From Reticulitermes speratus (taxonomy: Eukaryota > Arthropoda > Insecta > Blattodea > Rhinotermitidae): a DNA stretch of 64,000 bases. Within the stretch, counting starts at the first letter, position 1, and every line of letters begins with the position of its first letter. Positions 23,411-35,509 of the stretch are shown here, piece after piece. Location of the stretch: contig JAJKFL010000006.1 of assembly GCA_021186555.1 (NCBI GenBank), positions 33,539,478-33,603,477 on the forward strand, in the 5' to 3' direction. A program made the translations under genes and the position numbers. The notes below the pieces were generated by a model. It searched no databases. It was given only the letters and a program-made list of their open reading frames with translations, and was not told the origin of the DNA.

Positions 23411-24235
23411 GCACAGGAGGCAGGAGTTTTGTGTGTGTTGTGTGTGTGTGTAGTGTTGTGTGTAGTGTGTGTTGTACGTGTGTGTCGTGTGTATGGTGTT
23501 GTGTGTGTGTGTGTTTGTGTGTGTGTTTGTGTTGTTGGTGTGTGTACGTGTGTGTCTGTGTGTATGTTTGTTTGTGTGTGTCTGTGTGTATGTGTGTTTG
23601 TGTGTATGTGGTTGTGTGTTGTGTGTGTGTGTACGTGTGTGTGTACGTGTGTGTGTACGTGTGTGTGTCGTGTGTATGTTTGTTTGTGTGTTTGTGTGTT
23701 TGTGTGTGTGTGTGTCTGTGTGTATGTGTGTTTGTGTGTGTCTGTGTGTACGTGTGTGTATGTGTGTTTGTATGTGTATATGTGTGTGTGTATGTGTGCG
23801 TATCTGTGTGTAGGTGTGTTTGTATGTGTGTCTGTGAGTGTATGTGCGTGTTTGTGTGTGTGTGCGTGTGTTTTTGTGTTTGTATGTGTGTGTCTGTGTG
23901 TATGTGTGTTTGTGTGTGTCTGTGTGTATGTGTGTTTGTGTGTATGTGTGTTTGTGTGTGTGTGTACGTGTGTGTGTACGTGTGTGTCTGTGTGCATGTT
24001 TGTTTGTGTGTTTGAGTGTTTGTGTGTGTGTGTCGTGTGTATGTGTGTTTGTGTGTGTCTGTGTGTACGTGTGTGTATGTGTGTTTGTATGTGTATATGT
24101 GTGTGTGTATGTGTGCGTATCTGTGTGTAGGTGTGTTTGTATGTGTGTCTGTGAGTGTATGTGCGTGTTTGTGTGTGTGTGCGTGTGTTTTTGTGTTTGT
24201 ATGTGTGTGTCTGTGTGTCTGTGTGTATGTGTCTT
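23411..24235 (+). repeat. TG-rich tandem array with ~317-bp higher-order repeat
   Basis: About 825 bp of TGTG-based sequence punctuated by TGTCTG, TGTATG, TGTTTG and TGTACG variants. Landmarks such as TACGTGTGTGTATG (23750, 24067) and GTGCGTATCTG (23797, 24114) recur exactly 317 bp apart, so a segment of about that length is duplicated in tandem. Long frames in both directions encode only Val/Cys or Thr/His low complexity. Confidence 0.95.
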
Positions 24236-24239
24236 TACC

Positions 24240-24600
24240 ACATAGAGTGCAGCTAGTCATGCTTGAATGCCTTAAATTATTGCCAGAGTAGAATGCGGGG
24301 AGTATATATACAATAGTGTTATTGCATCAACCAACTGATGCACTGAATAAAATCCATGCATGAGATATGTATTTTATTACGTGCATAAGTTGGTTGATAT
24401 ATTAATTATACGAATATGCACAGTATGAATAACATAAAAATAAAATAGTGGCACGTATTTTTATACAATTATCCAATTGCTGATTTGCACAGTATGTAGT
24501 GGGTCTTTATGCAAGATTTTAATTATAAAGAATTCTTCCACACATTTTCAGTTTGAAATTAATACGTGAGATTTCACGCTTTCTCCGCAGCATAGTTAAT
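24240..24600. other. Unassigned; one short hairpin
   Basis: An inverted repeat GTGCAT..GTTGGTTGAT near 24326-24345 and 24382-24401 forms about 18 bp of imperfect stem. No gene is seen. Confidence 0.4.
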
Positions 24601-24725
24601 ACCTTCGCTCTTCAGGGTTGTTGCGCAGAGACGGTTTTTTTTACAGAAATTTCGTTACCGATACGCTCTCCCGAAACATCGGCAATAAACCAACAAACGC
24701 TGCGCAATAACCCAGAAAGAATAGA
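24600..24725. repeat. Inverted-repeat element, relative of 19.7 kb
   Basis: The left arm CTCTTCAGGGTTGTTGCGCA (from 24608) pairs imperfectly with CTGCGCAATAACCCAGAAAG (24700-24719). The interior holds CGAAACATCGG. It has the same plan and similar arms as the 19702-19841 element. Confidence 0.55.
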
Positions 24726-27075
24726 TCCCAAATTAGTATGTGTTTGCAAAGTTACTTACAGGAGCGGCCTCTTGTTCAGTGACGGGACTCAGTTCTGCCC
24801 TCTTGCCAAACCTGAAAGGATAAAGAACGCAACTCTCAGTAAAATTAGTTGGATTGCCTCTTGTCTCCATAAGCAGTAGGCTACAGCACCAACAAATATG
24901 TACTTACATGAATCAAACAGCCATTAAAACAATAACATTGATTCTAATATGCCTTGATATTTAGCTGCAGACAGAAAAATGATTTTATAAAATAGGATAT
25001 CTTTAATATGTTAGAAACATTTCTAAAGCTAAGCAATACAGCATTATCAACCGAATTGTTAAATATTCATGCGGCCGAAGGGTGCCTTTGTGAATATTAC
25101 AAAGCTTATAATGAAGAAAAATTAATTCAAAAGGAAAATAAATAAGAATTATAGTGCAAATATGTCAGAGAGCATTCGTTTAAAATACTTTTTTAAATTT
25201 CATGTACCTGAAAGCAGAAATGGTCAAATTGTTGCATTGCTTATTCTTATTATTTACGTGACATAGCACTTAATTTCAGCATTAATCATATTGTGACATT
25301 CTCTATAAACTGCACATAAGGAACCAATAGATGTAAATAAGAGACAAACCAAATAAAATTAAATAGGCTTATGAAATTTTATTTTGCTTAATGATCGATA
25401 TAAATTCCTTACTCAGACCCTTTTAAGTTATTAATTCCTACGTTTAATTTATCTAATTAAAGAAAATATTACTTCATCTAAAACATATCTTCTGGCTATG
25501 ATACATGCGATGGATAATGTCAATATAGTTAATTATTTTTCTTTCTAGTATTAATAACGTAACAAGCTTAAAATGGCTGACACAATAACGAAGAATTCAC
25601 CAAGATAGAAAAAAATCTGTAAATAAAGTGTGTATCCAGAAGACGTGAAAGTAAAGGGCTTACGGAATAATGCCATTCAAAACGAAGATGCTTTAAAATA
25701 CAGAAATACATGGAATCCGCCCTTTCTTGACGGATTTTCTCCTCGTCACTTTAGAGATTTTACGCTGGCTTTGTGTTTATGCACAATTCTTATAGACCAT
25801 TACTTTCAGAGTTAAGAAGGATTAGTTTTTTTCTGCAAAGTTAATGGATGTCAGTTCGGTTGATGATTATACACCTCCTCCTTGCTCCTTACTAGGCATC
25901 TTAGTGTAGGCTAGAGTCTATTCTTTTCTTTTTGCTAGTGTGCACTCGTGAGAAAGAGTAAACACCTCTTCCCGTCAAGTCGAACAGATCCATAAGGCGT
26001 AAGTTCCTTTCATGGCTACGCTGTTTAGAAAATTCCCTGTACAAAACATTAAGGGAATATCTCTTTGTGACAAACGTGGGACGGCTTTCACATTCGCGAA
26101 TGTTCCGAATGGAAATTAGGATGAAGAAGTCTTGGGTTATTTCCAATCTTTGGAAAATGGGATGCTCGAATCAAAAGAAATTTGAAAATTTAAAGAAAAG
26201 AAGATCTTTGAAATAGCCTCAGAGTACTGTGTGTCAATAGAGACAGAGGCACTGAGGACGAGAATGAGGGAAATCTCTGGTCATTGATGGACACTGAAGA
26301 AGGAAAGAAATGAAAATTTGCATACAAATTTTATATCGTACATTTCCGTGCAACAGGCAAAATATATATACGATTTTAACCTACCTATTTATATATTAAC
26401 GACTTATATAGTGACGAATATCATTGTATTCTTATCACATTATATTATATATATATACAGTGTGCCAAATATCTATGACAAGATGCCATGTGCCCTGTAC
26501 ACAACGACTAAACTTGTAGCTCTATGATGATGGCTAGGATATATGGCCGAAATATGTAGGGGCTTTTATAATAAATATAAAACTTTGTGACACTAGTTGG
26601 TGATATTTTTGTGTTGTATACAAATCTATATATAATTACGTTCCGGAGTACTGCTTGACATATTAAAGTTGCTTTATCATGAGCTTCTGTGTAAAATATT
26701 TATGTGTTGTATATATTATTGCAAATTACGGTTTGCAGTACCGGTAATTTATTTCTGAAGAACGTTGAAATGATTAGATATATACTATATTACGAGTAAT
26801 TTATGTGCCTCGTATTAAGATCGATTACAAATTTTTGCACCCTCTGCAAAACTGAATCATTGTGGAGTAGCTACTTCGCAGATCTCAGTCCATAATTCCC
26901 AGTCCCAAACTCATATATATCAGAATCGTGTCTAGACACCCGAATCTTCTCTCGAACACCGCTAAAACATATATACATACCTCCCTGCTAATTACTTCTG
27001 TAGTGAAGTGTGAAGACACACACGTAAGGATTGCTAAACTTCAAAGTGTTTCACATCGTTGTTCACACCGTGCAT
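24726..27075. other. Mostly unassigned
   Basis: No gene is recognised; an 81-codon minus frame (25901-26146) has no identifiable domain. At 26527-26556 the motif GATGATGGCTAGGATATAT followed by GCCGAAATATGTAGG is half of the foldback core seen at 53.2 kb. Confidence 0.35.
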
Positions 27076-27391
27076 CTTATTGAAATATTAACTAGGGTAC
27101 CAAAAATAATGCACAAATATAATATATAACAGACATTTGTTAAAGGATCATTTTAACTCTGACATGCTTCGGTGGCACATTTACCACCATCATGAGGGAG
27201 ATAGTTCACACCGAAAGCTGGAAACACCGCTGAAAAGATGTTTTCAGCTTTCGGGGGTGAACTTTCACCATGATGATGGTGATATATATGACACTGAATC
27301 ACGCTGAAGTTAAAATGATCCTTTAACGTCTGTTCCTTATATATCATATTTGTGCGTTATTGTTGGTACTTCGTAGTTAATATTTCAAAAT
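27076..27391. mobile_element. Foldback / MITE-like element, ~316 bp
   Basis: Long imperfect inverted arms: TGAAATATTAACTA at 27079 pairs with its complement near 27379-27388, AATGCACAAATAT pairs with ATATTTGTGCGTT, and AAAGGATCATTTTAACT pairs with AGTTAAAATGATCCTTT. A second, inner palindrome (CCGAAAGCTG / CAGCTTTCGG) with CATCATGA / TCATGGTG-like blocks sits in the middle. There is no transposase, so it is non-autonomous. Confidence 0.75.
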
Positions 27392-27509
27392 GTTTATCCA
27401 CAATATCGTCTCGCAGATTAATATCTTCGCTTGGCTGAATATGTTAAAAATGTAATAATTATGACATTTCTGCTTTTAGGATATATGTTTGTCTGTTGTA
27501 AACACTCAC

Positions 27510-27580
27510 CTCGGCCGGGAGCGCGGAGAGTAAAAGCGATCCAATTCTTGGAGTTGCAGCATTTTGAGAACATTCTCCAT
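27510..27580 (-). CDS. Candidate first coding exon of an unknown host gene
   Basis: A GC-rich patch (about 27510-27690) stands out from AT-rich flanks. On the minus strand an ATG in good context (CCAAGATGG, 27580-27578) opens 23 codons reading MENVLKMLQLQELDRFYSPR and three more residues. It ends exactly at a consensus splice donor, CCGAG then GTGAGTG, at 27510/27509. This fits a first exon with 5-prime UTR to about 27670. I do not recognise the protein and found no partner exon downstream. The plus strand is also open here (to 27697), so chance or a repeat remains possible. Confidence 0.35.
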
Positions 27581-27699
27581 CTTGGAGAGCTCGTGGTTCC
27601 GCCCAGGCTCGCTGCGCGGTCTACCTACCACCAGGGCTACAAGTTAGCGGGACTCCACCCAGCTATCGCCTACATACACTCGGAATTTTTACCTTAGTT

Positions 27700-29082
27700 A
27701 ACAGAGACTATTTTACTCTCATAATGCTCGCGAAATAAGAAGAAATATATATTCAAAATTTTATTATCATCTAGGTACTTCGGAAGAAAGACGAAAGAAG
27801 AGATAGATTTCCTCAAACTGGCCAACCTTACAGGCAATTAATTTAGTAGATAAGAAATGAAAATAAGGGTGGTAAAGAGAATTAAACAAGTTCTTAAAAG
27901 AAATGTCTAGAATGTTTAGAAGAAATGCCTGTCATGGAAATACTAATAATGCTCACTCAGTGAAATTTGTGCCAGGGACTCTCTTCATAAAGATGTAAAA
28001 AAGTAATGTTTGAATATTACTCTGTGTTTGGACATAATACGGCATACTTTGTTAGATAGGTATCAACATTTCAGAGAAACATGCTTTCTCAATATTCAGG
28101 GAGAATTCTTTTAATGTAAGATGGAGGCGTCAGTTTCCTCCAAAACCATGCTCCCCATCTACATATTGACATTATACAATATTCCATAGGACAATATTCA
28201 TAGACACCGCCGTAAAAACTTCAAATATCACACGGTTTTGATGTCCTTAATCTAAACAATATTATGATGAGATAATTTTATAAAATATTTTGTTTGTAAA
28301 TTTATTTGCCTTTACATCTTAAGTTTCTAGCGCTTTGGCGTATTTTAATGTAAATTCATATTATTATATCTTGCCTTGAGGTGACTAAAATTGGAGCTCT
28401 CTAGAGTCGATCCGAAATGACATGTTTATGCTTGTCCACCTGCAATCTAAGGCTTATAGGTTTTAAAAAAAAGCACTCAGTACAAATATTTTGACGAAAA
28501 AATTGCATAAGTAAGGAGAAATTGGGTTAGCCTCTTGTAACCTGTGTATGTGTTACTAGAGGGGTAGTTATACAGTACAAAATATGTAATAATCTTGCAT
28601 TAAGAGACTAATTTTGTTTCTTTACTGATTCATTCAAAATTCCTGAGGGTAGATGAGAAGCAAAACTTTAATAAGCGGGCCAATTTTTATAAATGTTAAA
28701 CGTTATGGGACTTGGGGGATTATCTACTAAAAATATTTGTTCTAGGTAGGCTACGTATGGAAGGCTGGTTGTCGTTCCCGATACTGTTGAAGCTGATTTC
28801 TCTAAGACAACAGAACTCGAAAATACGAGTATTTCAGTGCTCCAAAAATGCTATACGGGATTTTAAATTACATACTGTGCAAAATATTTCATAGCATCAT
28901 AGCGGAATCTTTCAAATTAATGATATTATTATTTTACACGAAAGATGTAACACAACCTAAATTCAAATGTTAACATTGTAAAATTTTATTTTAGAGCATT
29001 ATAAAGAACTCAGTGCTATGCAATCACATCGCTCTAATGAGCGAGCAAATTTTCCAGGGTTAGTAATAACACATGGGTCTTT
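27700..29082. other. No recognisable gene
   Basis: AT-rich. 28050-28110 resembles 14903-14985 (GATAGGTATCAACATTTCAG), a shared low-copy repeat. Confidence 0.35.
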
Positions 29083-29300
29083 TACAGAGCCGGGATAGGG
29101 TAGTCAGTATAGTGAATATTCTATGGGGTGGACGAAAAGGGGTACGAATCCTGGCAGACCATCTCTGGGGGCCATCCAGCCTTCTTCTCCTTGAAAGAAG
29201 TGAAGCTAACCGCTCACATGTATCTGATGCTGAAGTCAAGAAGGAATGGAGCTACAGTTCTAGTCCCCGTAAATGCCTTCATGACATGAGAGGGACACAT
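29083..29300 (+). repeat. Diverged SINE-C-like copy
   Basis: The head GAGCCGGGATAGGGTAGTCAG and a later GGTACGAATCCTGG resemble the SINE-C A- and B-box regions, but the body is strongly diverged. It may be a different tRNA-derived family. Confidence 0.4.
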
Positions 29301-30798
29301 TGTTGTGGCTGTATTCTTTACTTCACAGCAAGTATTTTAATAAATTAGGATAGGCTTACGCCATAAAATATTACGAGCAGAACTGCATTACTTTTGCCCT
29401 AAGATAAAAGTCTAAACATTTTCAACTTATATAAAATATTAATGAGAAGAAGCATTTAGTTTGTAAATTAAAAGTATTGCGTCATATTTTAGGAGCAGTG
29501 TCAATCAAAATACCTTCTTCTCTGAAGCAGGCATTGTTATTCTCTTTGCAGTGTTTGTTGAACAGTTGGTGATAATTCCAAGTGTAAGTAAGCCTTCGGT
29601 TTCATATTGCTAACTCAATGGCCAAATTTATTACACAGTAATAAAAGTTAACATGTAAACTGCGCACCCTTCGGCCTTATTTTTTTTACAAACATAAGTA
29701 TTAATTGTGAAATTTAATTAGGCATTTCGGATTGTGTAATGTATAAAAAACACAGACAAAATATTATTTAAACACATGCAGTTTATTTTGTTTGGTGCTT
29801 ATACATAATCTGTACTGGCTAAAATATTCTCTGCCTTTAACTGTGCTAAATGAAATTTGCTCTTTGTGCTCGCATAATAATATTTGACTAGTATTCCTTC
29901 ATTATTTTACATCTTCACGTATACAGAGAATATTTTATACAGTTCCTAAACACATTTAAGATCAGCAAGGAAGTAAGTAATCGTCTGACCGTGGAAGCTC
30001 TGCTCGAAACACAGGCTACAGTGAGAATAAAGGAAAGAGTTAGTTTCATCTTAGGACCGATTTGTAGAAATTCATTTTTGATGTCAAACTTGGTTTGCCG
30101 TCATTAATAGGTAACCAGACAAAATAAATATCTGGACTATCTTCAAATCTATTTTCACGGACTGTAAATCCGATTTGGACTCTTCACAAAAGAATTAAGA
30201 AAGCCTTCCGAAATTAAATGGAAATAAGTGAAAGTTTCATTCATCTGTTCCGTATAATATGAGAGGTTATTCAAGAATGTATAAAGAAATATAAAGTTCA
30301 TATGAGCACATAAACCATTACACATAACTTCATTTGTAATTATCAAGTGACTGTAAAAGTACAACATTCAAAGAAAAGGATAAAGGAACTTCGACATAAA
30401 GAATGCCTTAATTTTAAGCATCATCCTGTAAAATGCCAAAAGAAGTCTTCTAAAACTTTATAATTCAGGGAACTATTCGAAAGAGGGACACGTGCAACAA
30501 AATGTTTATTGACGTTTAACAAATTTTAAAATAATCAGCACTAACTCGGTCAGTAAAGTGATTGGCTATGAATTGTATACTACTAGGATTCTCTTCTTAT
30601 CACTGATAAGGATTTTTTCTGTTCTACTACAGCCAGAACTGTTCTGGTGCTCTCAAAGCTTCCAAGAGTTTTCGAGAATTTTTGCTTGAAGATAATGCAA
30701 AAAAAGCATGAAGCAAATCACTTGTCTTTCTTTAGTGCTGGGGTCAAGAACGCGGAGAGCTTTATTTTTACTCCTTCATTCGCATGGGTTTGTGGCCA
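29301..30798. other. No recognisable feature
   Basis: AT-rich DNA with no supportable gene or repeat. Confidence 0.4.
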
Positions 30799-30953
30799 TG
30801 TTTAATCTGATACACAGTAAATTTGGAAATGTTTAATCTGATACATAGTAAATTTGGAAATGTTTAATCTGATACATAGTAAATTCGGAAAGGTTTAATC
30901 TGATACATAGTAAATTCGGAAATGTTTAATCTGATACATAGTAAATTCGGAAA
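30799..30953 (+). repeat. 31-bp tandem repeat, five units
   Basis: Five head-to-tail 31-bp units start with TGTTTAATCTGATACA and end with GTAAATT(T/C)GGAAA. They differ at only a few positions (CACAG/CATAG, TTTGG/TTCGG, TG/GG). There are no spacers, so it is not a CRISPR-type array. A pyrimidine-rich tract follows (30966-31006). Confidence 0.95.
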
Positions 30954-31055
30954 TGTCATTGGCTTCTTTTTTCTTTCCTTCTTTCTTTCTCTCTTTCTTT
31001 TTTCTTATTCTGACCACTTGCTGCCTACACATAGTAGGCGTAGAAGATTATTAAT

Positions 31056-31090
31056 GCACTTGATCACACACACAATGACACACACACACA
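31056..31090 (+). repeat. CA-rich simple repeat
   Basis: Interrupted (CA)n abutting the 3-prime end of a reversed SINE-A. Confidence 0.8.
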
Positions 31091-31262
31091 CTCGGTAGGC
31101 GTCCTCCGGACGAGGGACCAGCCCGTCGCTGAGACCTCTCCTGACAACACACAACAATCAGAACAGACAGGCATCCATGCCCTCGGCGGAATTCGAAAAG
31201 GCAATCGCAGCAAGCGAGCGGCTGCAGACCTACACCTTAGACGGCACAGCCATCTGGATCGT
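31091..31262 (-). mobile_element. SINE-A, reversed, 3-prime truncated
   Basis: The minus strand shows GATCCAGATGGCTGTGCCGTC head-like sequence, B-box position TCGAATTCCGCC, then GGGCATGGATGCCTGTCTG and CTGGTCCCTCGTCCGGAGG in SINE-A order. The terminal GAGGCGGCCTAGG block is missing. Confidence 0.75.
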
Positions 31263-34250
31263 GTTCTTCTATGACTCTGAATTATAATTTTGAGCCAGAC
31301 TGTGGGGAATTATGGAGACCACATAGAATCTGAGTCGTCAGAGAGGTAGTAGGAAGTTTAGAGCAAAGTAATGCTCTTATAAAAAGGGTAAGAAACACAC
31401 TTTTTGGGCAATGTGATATTCAGTCCTTCTTTTGTTGATCTACATAATTTTTCTGTCTGTAGATTATAATGTAGAGTCGAATGTATTTTATTAGGGACGA
31501 TGAACTGAAAATGTTACAGTTGAGAGGAGTTGTGGTACATATTACTGGACCATCCCAGGGTGTTATTAATATTTTTAGAACAGAGTGTCCAAATTCAAGC
31601 GGAATCCATGCATAATACTTGCATGAGCAATAAGTATTGCTGAGTACAAGTTACCGAATAGTAAAAGATGTGTCGGTAATGACTTCCATCATATCATATA
31701 TTATATATATCGTATATGCTTGAAAACGTGTGAGCGTATTACCAAACACTCTTCGAATTTCTTGTCTAGAAATTGCGGATATGCCCACCTTATTGTTTAT
31801 GATTGTCCTCTGCGTTGATTTGTCCTTTAAAATTTTCCTTTAACACATCCTCACAGATAATGGTCACATGGCGATGGATTGGGTGAATGATTAGTTCACA
31901 AAGATCAACTAGTTACTTAGTCCCCAAGAATGTTACCTAAGGCTAACGCTGAACAAGTTTTTGTCTTGATAATTGAATTGTCTTGCTGGAAAACCCGCAT
32001 TCCTTTACCTCATCTGCTAAGTTTTATGAATGTTATCGACTATATCCCACTGCAACTTTCTAATTTTTTTCCGAAAAGATAATAGTAAGATTATTCTTTT
32101 TGCACTGAAAGCACAAACTTCAACATCATTTTCATGTGTCGGCACCACGTGTATTATTGGGGGATTATCCGCCGATAATCACCTGTTATTTTGAATATTT
32201 ACATGGCCGTTTAAATAACTTCATATATACAACATGGTAGCAATGGATCGATTCCAGCACTGTAAATTGCTTCATAAAAATATTTACAAAACAATACTCT
32301 AGCAAAAAGATTTTCCTGTTCGTGCTTATAAACGTACTTCATTATAAACGAACGTGTCTTCTAAAATAACATACCGTGTTTCTTTCCATTTCTTCTGTAA
32401 CAAAGAAAGTGTTCCAAGATTTTCACCTGTAAAACTGTTCATGCCAAAGAGACTGAAACACCTAGAAAACGACGCGTAAATTTCATTTAATACATTATGC
32501 AGAGTTTGTTCTCTATGAAGAGGTGTTCTGACAATAGGAACCTCTTTATTACATCGTATTTCATATTCGCTAACAACAAAAATTTACTGTTCAACATGCT
32601 TTATGAAACTAAACTATTTTTAAGACTTATCACTTTGTGTGAGTGTGGTCTTGGGTGATACGTAAAGACAACGCAGGGAAGAAAATTACCTGGAAATTAA
32701 TCAGACGCAGCCGATAATATAGCCGCGTGTTTGGGTTTCGCACTGAACTGGATTCCCTTTATTTAACGATTTGCTGCAGTTTATCTCATTCTTTTCACTC
32801 TGTGTTTATTGTTATTCTTATAGAGCCTTCAGGTTTTTGGTACTGCTTTCTGCAAATCTGAGAAATGGATAGAGCCTGAAGCTAATCATTAATCATCAGA
32901 TACGTGTGGAGATATTCATAAACTCCTCTATATACCAATTCGACATGCACAGGAACTCTACTTCCAGTCCTTGAAGGAAATTAGACTCTTTCATCCTACG
33001 GAGCATAAGTTAATTTATTTCCCTTTGTATAGAACTGAGTAAAATCTGGTATTTCTAAATTAATTATGCAACAACAGAAATTATTTTGGGGTGTTAATTG
33101 TCTTTATTTCTTTTCTTGCAAACGTGAGCGCAGAGATTTATATGTTCCCGTGAGTTTCAACGTTAACTGATTCAATTTCAAACAAAAAATCTGTTACTCA
33201 CCGAAGCGTTATATTTAAACAAGGTTGTGTGCGTGCTTCTCTGCCTGTATTTTGCCACTCCAATTCCAGACCCTTGGGAGAGGAAGGAAGTTGTTTATAA
33301 ACATCTGTATGTACATCTGTGTGCATGTGCGTGCTCTGGCAATAGACGATATTAAGGGACGATAAAGATTTTGATTAATTAAGAATATCTGTGATTTCAC
33401 ATATTATCTAAAACAGCTGATGAGGTTGAAAAAGAGCGAAATCGAATCAAGATGGGGGTTCGGTTACGTTAAATGAGGGTTCTGTAATTTTGGCCAGTCA
33501 TCGCAGAAGATAAAGGGGTCGATATCAAAGAGGTAAAAAACCAGACTATTAGCTACTCGTGATTTATATTTGGTTAGCTTCCAATTTCTTTCTATAAAAT
33601 AAATATCCCTGCAGTAAGAAAAACATCGTAAAACTATGTATACAACGAAAACAGATTCATCATTAACTGTGTGAGCTTTGTGTAGGTATGTGGATTATTC
33701 GTAGTAGTTAAGAACAGGATCAGAAAGTTGCAACAATAAACGGCAGTGAGGTACCAACATGTCAGGGCGTATAACAAAGTTACATATTTTATACTGTCAA
33801 AGAAATTGGGAATTTTTAGTTTTCGTCAAGGTTTATACAGTATACCATTAAATTGACGAAAGGGATAGACGGTGAGAACAGTAGGTAGGGATGAGAACTG
33901 ACAAAATTCCCTTTGAATTTGCAGTGGTCATTACACCAGCATCTTAACAATTAATATATTTCAGCAGTCGTGGGTGTAAATGAAAGTCAATGTTTTTAAA
34001 TTTATACAGATCACATTAGGTGCTTTTCAGAAGAACAACATATATAATATCTTACTAGGTTCATATTATTTGGCTGCCAATGTGTCTATACTATACGTAG
34101 AAAATGGAGCACGTACAAGCAGACGGATTTTTAATAAATAATCAAAGTTCAAAATTCGCCTGTTACCACTACGGTCAAAAGCTGATCCTGTGCTTAAGCA
34201 CCATACCGTGAAAAATTTATTATTTTCTTCTTGTGGTTCAAGAGCCAAAC
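31263..34250. other. No recognisable gene
   Basis: About 3 kb of AT-rich DNA. Open frames do not exceed about 60 codons and carry no domain. Confidence 0.4.
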
Positions 34251-34251
34251 T

Positions 34252-34480
34252 CGGGTCTTAGCCTCCTCATTTTTGAGGTTGCTAGATCACACACAATTAG
34301 AAACACACACTCTCTGTTAGGATTTTTGTGAATGTGGTGATCGGCTTGTTGCAGAGGCCGCTATTTACACAACAAACACAAGAGAGGGACATCCATGCCT
34401 TCAGCGGGATTCAACCCCGGGATCCCAGAAATCAAGCTGCTTCAGACCTACGTCTTAGGCCGCACGGCCACCTTATCGGC
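34252..34480 (-). mobile_element. SINE-A variant, reversed
   Basis: The minus strand carries GCCGATAAGGTGGCCGTGCG, CCTAAGACGTAGGTCTGAAG, a weak B box (GGTTGAATCCCGC), GGCATGGATGTCCCTCTCTTG, and a terminal CCTCAAAAATGAGGAGGCTA block. The central part differs from the full SINE-A, somewhat like the variant at 479-680. Confidence 0.6.
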
Positions 34481-34699
34481 ATTTGGAAAGGTATGGACGG
34501 ATGAAAATAAATGTGTCTCTCACAAATACAAAAATAATAAAACGCGTGCAATCAGCACGAAACCATGTCGCACGCTTCTTCACAAAGGATACATGCAGCG
34601 CTACCAGGCGCCACTATTCCGTACTAAAACCGATTCTCTCGCGACATTCAAATTTCGGGAATTTTTGGGTAGCACTTCGTATGTACTTGGGCTTTGGAT

Positions 34700-34812
34700 G
34701 CAGGTGGAGAGATTAGGCCGGTGCGGCAACCCGGTTTAAATCCCAGGCTAGTCTGTGTGGGATTTGTTGTGGATAAAGCGGCATCGGGACACGTTTTTCT
34801 CTGAGTAGTCAT
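34700..34812 (+). repeat. SINE-B fragment
   Basis: The CCAGGCTAGTCTGTGTGGGAT, TTGTTGTGGATAAAG, CATCGGGACACGTTTTTCTC and CTGAGTAG blocks match the middle of SINE-B (GGCCAGTCCATGTGGGATTT and following). The A- and B-box head is degenerate. Confidence 0.6.
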
Positions 34813-35505
34813 TCATATATAATCGATAATATATAAAGCACTTAAAACAGAAGAGTTAGTTTTACGTTATGGCAGGTTTGTCACTATGGCTAGAGCCCTT
34901 TTGTTCACTGACAGCAGGTTACCTGGATGTTATCGCACTCAAATTGCATGGGTTGAAATAGGCTGAACATGTCACTCGAGTTAAGGAAAGCAGAACTGTG
35001 TACAGAATACTTCTTTCTACTTTGAAACCAATAAGCTGTTGTTGTATGAAGAGTAACAAGTCTATGGATTGGTACACAAACTAGCGACGACGTATAAAAG
35101 AAGCACAAAAGTTAAACTTTATTACTTTGTACAAAAGGCAGATAAGATTTGAGGGGTGCACATACCTTACTAAAAAAATAAAACTTAGATAAACGGCCTG
35201 TAGGAAACCAACTAGATTTGACTAGCTTAGGTTCGGGAATAAAAGCGTGAGTGGTCAATGCTTTTTGTTAATATTGGCACACGACTTAAGTAAGCTGAGT
35301 GAAACAAAGTAGGCAATGTACGTTTGACGTAATACTGTGGCGCGTTCGTGCTTGGCCATGGAAAAGCAAAAATGCCCTCCCTTTGTTGATGACGTAAATA
35401 TGCCACTGTCAACAACGTAATACATATTAAAAGCCTTATATGGAGCACATAAATGCGTTCTTTGTACTGTAGCGCTAAATACGTCACTGCCAAAAATACG
35501 AAAGG
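34813..35505. other. No recognisable feature
   Basis: AT-rich DNA. Nothing assignable. Confidence 0.4.
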
Positions 35506-35509
35506 CGCT

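Noticed and set aside
23347..24291. Long open frames (up to 295 codons) in the TG array
   Set aside because: Pure Thr/His or Val/Cys low complexity produced by the repeat on both strands. No start context or domain.
27431..27697. Plus-strand 88-codon frame over the GC-rich patch
   Set aside because: No recognisable domain. The minus strand has the better gene evidence (start context plus consensus splice donor), though neither is proven.
30799..30953. CRISPR-like direct repeats
   Set aside because: Units abut without spacers, and the genome is eukaryotic.
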